Below are positions 62,636 to 64,000 of a DNA stretch of 64,000 nucleotides, piece by piece. Each line of letters starts with the position of its first letter. The first letter of the stretch is position 1. The DNA comes from Verrucomicrobiia bacterium. Its GTDB lineage: Bacteria > Verrucomicrobiota > Verrucomicrobiia > Verrucomicrobiales > DEV007. Below the pieces are notes generated by a model. That model was not told the DNA's origin. It saw nothing but the letters and a program-made list of their open reading frames with translations, and ran no database searches. A program made the position numbers and the translations under genes. The stretch lies in contig JAUIAH010000007.1 in assembly GCA_030425385.1 (NCBI GenBank), positions 1-64,000 of the forward strand, given 5' to 3'.

Positions 62636-64000
62636 ATGCAACTAGCGTTTATCCAGCCTGGAACGAGCCCCAGCGTCCTCTTTCTAACAGTGCTCGCAGT
62701 GGCGGCGGCCTTTCTGATCGTTGCCATCCTCACCCGTCTGAGCAAGCGCACGCGGAGCCGCGCGATCGTCCGACTGGATCATTTCCTGCCATTTGTGCGC
62801 AAACGCCGATTTCCACCGGGCGATCCATCCCTTCTCGTCCGTTGCGCGCAGCGGCTCTTGCCGAAGCATTGGTTCTTCAATCCCGTGACTGGCTCAGAGG
62901 GAGCCCTCCGCCGCTGGTGTCGCCAATTGGGCCCCACCGTGTTGGCTGCGCCACTCCGCCGAGTCATCCAAGGGATCTGCTTTCTCACATTCTCTACGCT
63001 CTTCTTCTACGTGTGTTGGCCATACGATGCTCGCCCGGTTTCCGAAGGTGCCGCCAGTCCTGGATGGATCTTTCAGGGGTTGGACCAGGCGTCGGGAGAG
63101 ATTCGCTTTTCCAGGGACCCGGTGGCCACCGAGATCGCTAACATTGATCGGATCTACGCACAGTCTTCATCAGGCACCTCCTCCTGGCCCTTGGAGGTGA
63201 TCAGTCTTCAAGAAGGTGAGGCCACCTTCAGCGTTCCCCAAAGCGAGACCGCCGAGATTCTTCAAGTGTTGATGTTAGGAACGTCTCCCTGGACATTCTT
63301 TGAATCGGAGCCTGACAAATGGCCTTCCCACTACGCGGACAATCTCCGCGCGAAGGAACGTCTTCCTGCTGATCTCTTTCTGGTCCTTGATCCACTCGTC
63401 AGCATTTCCACGGCGATCGCCTCTCGGAGTTGGGTCTGGTCCCTTTCCGCTGCCGGCATCATCTTGGTCGTTTGTGTGCTCATCCCGCGCGGGTTTTGCG
63501 GCTATTTGTGTCCGTTAGGCACGTTGATCGATCTCTTTGATGGGACTATTGGCAAGCATGTCACACGTTTCCGAGTTGGGATCGATGGGTGGTGGGTTCA
63601 TCTCAAATACTACCTCCTTGCAGGGGTGCTCATCTCGGCAGTCATGGGAGTCCTCATCTCAGGATTCGTCGCTGCCATTCCCGTCATCACCCGAGGATTC
63701 CTCTTTCTCATCGAACCTCTGCAAACAGGATCGCTTCGGAGTTGGCACCTCATCCCTGGCATCAATGCTGGGCACTTCCTTTCTCTCTTTCTCTTTGTCA
63801 GTGTCCTAGCGCTTGGATTCTTGCGACCACGATTCTGGTGCAAGTATGTCTGTCCCAGCGGTGCTGTGTTCTCGTTAGGCAATCTGTTTCGAGCGACGGA
63901 AAGGAAAGTTGAGTCGTCATGCATCCATTGTGACAAATGTGTGAGGATCTGCCCATTTGACGCCATTAAACCTGATTTCACGACCCGCGGAACGGATTGT
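62636..64000 (+). CDS. NosR/NapH-like polyferredoxin membrane protein (partial at right edge)
   Basis: At least 455 residues, open to the window end. N-terminal helix (about 15-35), a helix at about 115-130, a periplasmic part, then helices with GFCGYLCPLGTLIDLFDG (CX3CP motif) and, after further helices, FWCKYVCPSGAVFSLGN (second CX3CP), then a cytoplasmic ferredoxin domain starting CIHCDKCVRICPFDAIK. This is the membrane half of NosR or NapH; the FMN-binding half of NosR is encoded separately just upstream. Electrons are presumably passed between the cytoplasm and the periplasm. The ATG is 2 bp after the previous stop. Confidence 0.85.
   Translation, partial: MQLAFIQPGTSPSVLFLTVLAVAAAFLIVAILTRLSKRTRSRAIVRLDHFLPFVRKRRFPPGDPSLLVRCAQRLLPKHWFFNPVTGSEGALRRWCRQLGPTVLAAPLRRVIQGICFLTFSTLFFYVCWPYDARPVSEGAASPGWIFQGLDQASGEIRFSRDPVATEIANIDRIYAQSSSGTSSWPLEVISLQEGEATFSVPQSETAEILQVLMLGTSPWTFFESEPDKWPSHYADNLRAKERLPADLFLVLDPLVSISTAIASRSWVWSLSAAGIILVVCVLIPRGFCGYLCPLGTLIDLFDGTIGKHVTRFRVGIDGWWVHLKYYLLAGVLISAVMGVLISGFVAAIPVITRGFLFLIEPLQTGSLRSWHLIPGINAGHFLSLFLFVSVLALGFLRPRFWCKYVCPSGAVFSLGNLFRATERKVESSCIHCDKCVRICPFDAIKPDFTTRGTDC

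Overview
The window looks like a chromosomal segment of a Verrucomicrobiota bacterium, perhaps Verrucomicrobiales. This is inferred from gene content, not from a marker gene. The clues are a DUF1552 protein paired with a PA14/DUF1592/DUF1588 cytochrome, a Tat-exported Gfo/Idh/MocA oxidoreductase, giant secreted lamin-tail/CotH proteins, an ECF sigma factor with a membrane-anchored extension, and MenA. No tRNA, rRNA, CRISPR array or phage was seen.

Layout. 1-6.4 kb is accessory DNA: a REP-associated tyrosine transposase (RAYT), two related group II intron remnants, a dispersed repeat built on AAAGGGACAGGG, a RelE/HigB-type toxin-antitoxin pair, unknown small genes and an IS110 fragment. 6.4-10 kb (minus strand) is the DUF1588/DUF1552 pair. 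10.1-18.1 kb is one tightly overlapping ten-gene operon: a bacterial eRF1-like (baeRF) protein followed by a split Mrp-type cation/proton antiporter with three large NuoL/M/N-like subunits. 18.1-25.3 kb is envelope housekeeping (cardiolipin synthase, DUF502, DUF2333, a VTT protein, PhoH, LptF/G). 25.4-28.6 kb is the sigma factor with a frameshifted C-terminus plus a co-transcribed membrane protein. 28.7-29.3 kb is a 70-bp tandem repeat with a 20-bp palindrome. 29.7-40.8 kb has two large CotH/lamin-tail surface proteins flanking a MocA oxidoreductase and menA. 40.9-43.8 kb is a second mobile patch: an internally deleted IS4-type transposase, an 11 x 11 bp plus 11 x 10 bp minisatellite and a second RAYT.

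43.9-58.9 kb is a complete nitrate assimilation locus: a divergent LysR regulator, a cytoplasmic NrtA-like putative nitrate sensor, an outer-membrane porin, a lipoprotein NrtA, NrtB, two ATPases, a CysJ-like diflavin reductase, a NirA-type nitrite reductase, a DmsB-DmsC fusion and a NasA/NarB-type nitrate reductase. The genes account for uptake across both membranes and reduction to ammonium, with two possible electron inputs: NADPH through the diflavin protein, or quinol through the fusion.

58.9-64 kb holds a beta-helix protein cut off from its signal peptide by an in-frame TGA. After it comes an ApbE / FMN-binding protein / NapH-NosR-like polyferredoxin cassette that runs off the right edge and resembles a NosR split into parts.

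Most noteworthy: the baeRF-Mrp coupling, the quinol-module nitrate reductase, the split NosR-like cassette, the TGA-interrupted beta-helix gene, the T6 frameshift in the sigma factor, and the repeats next to the RAYT genes.
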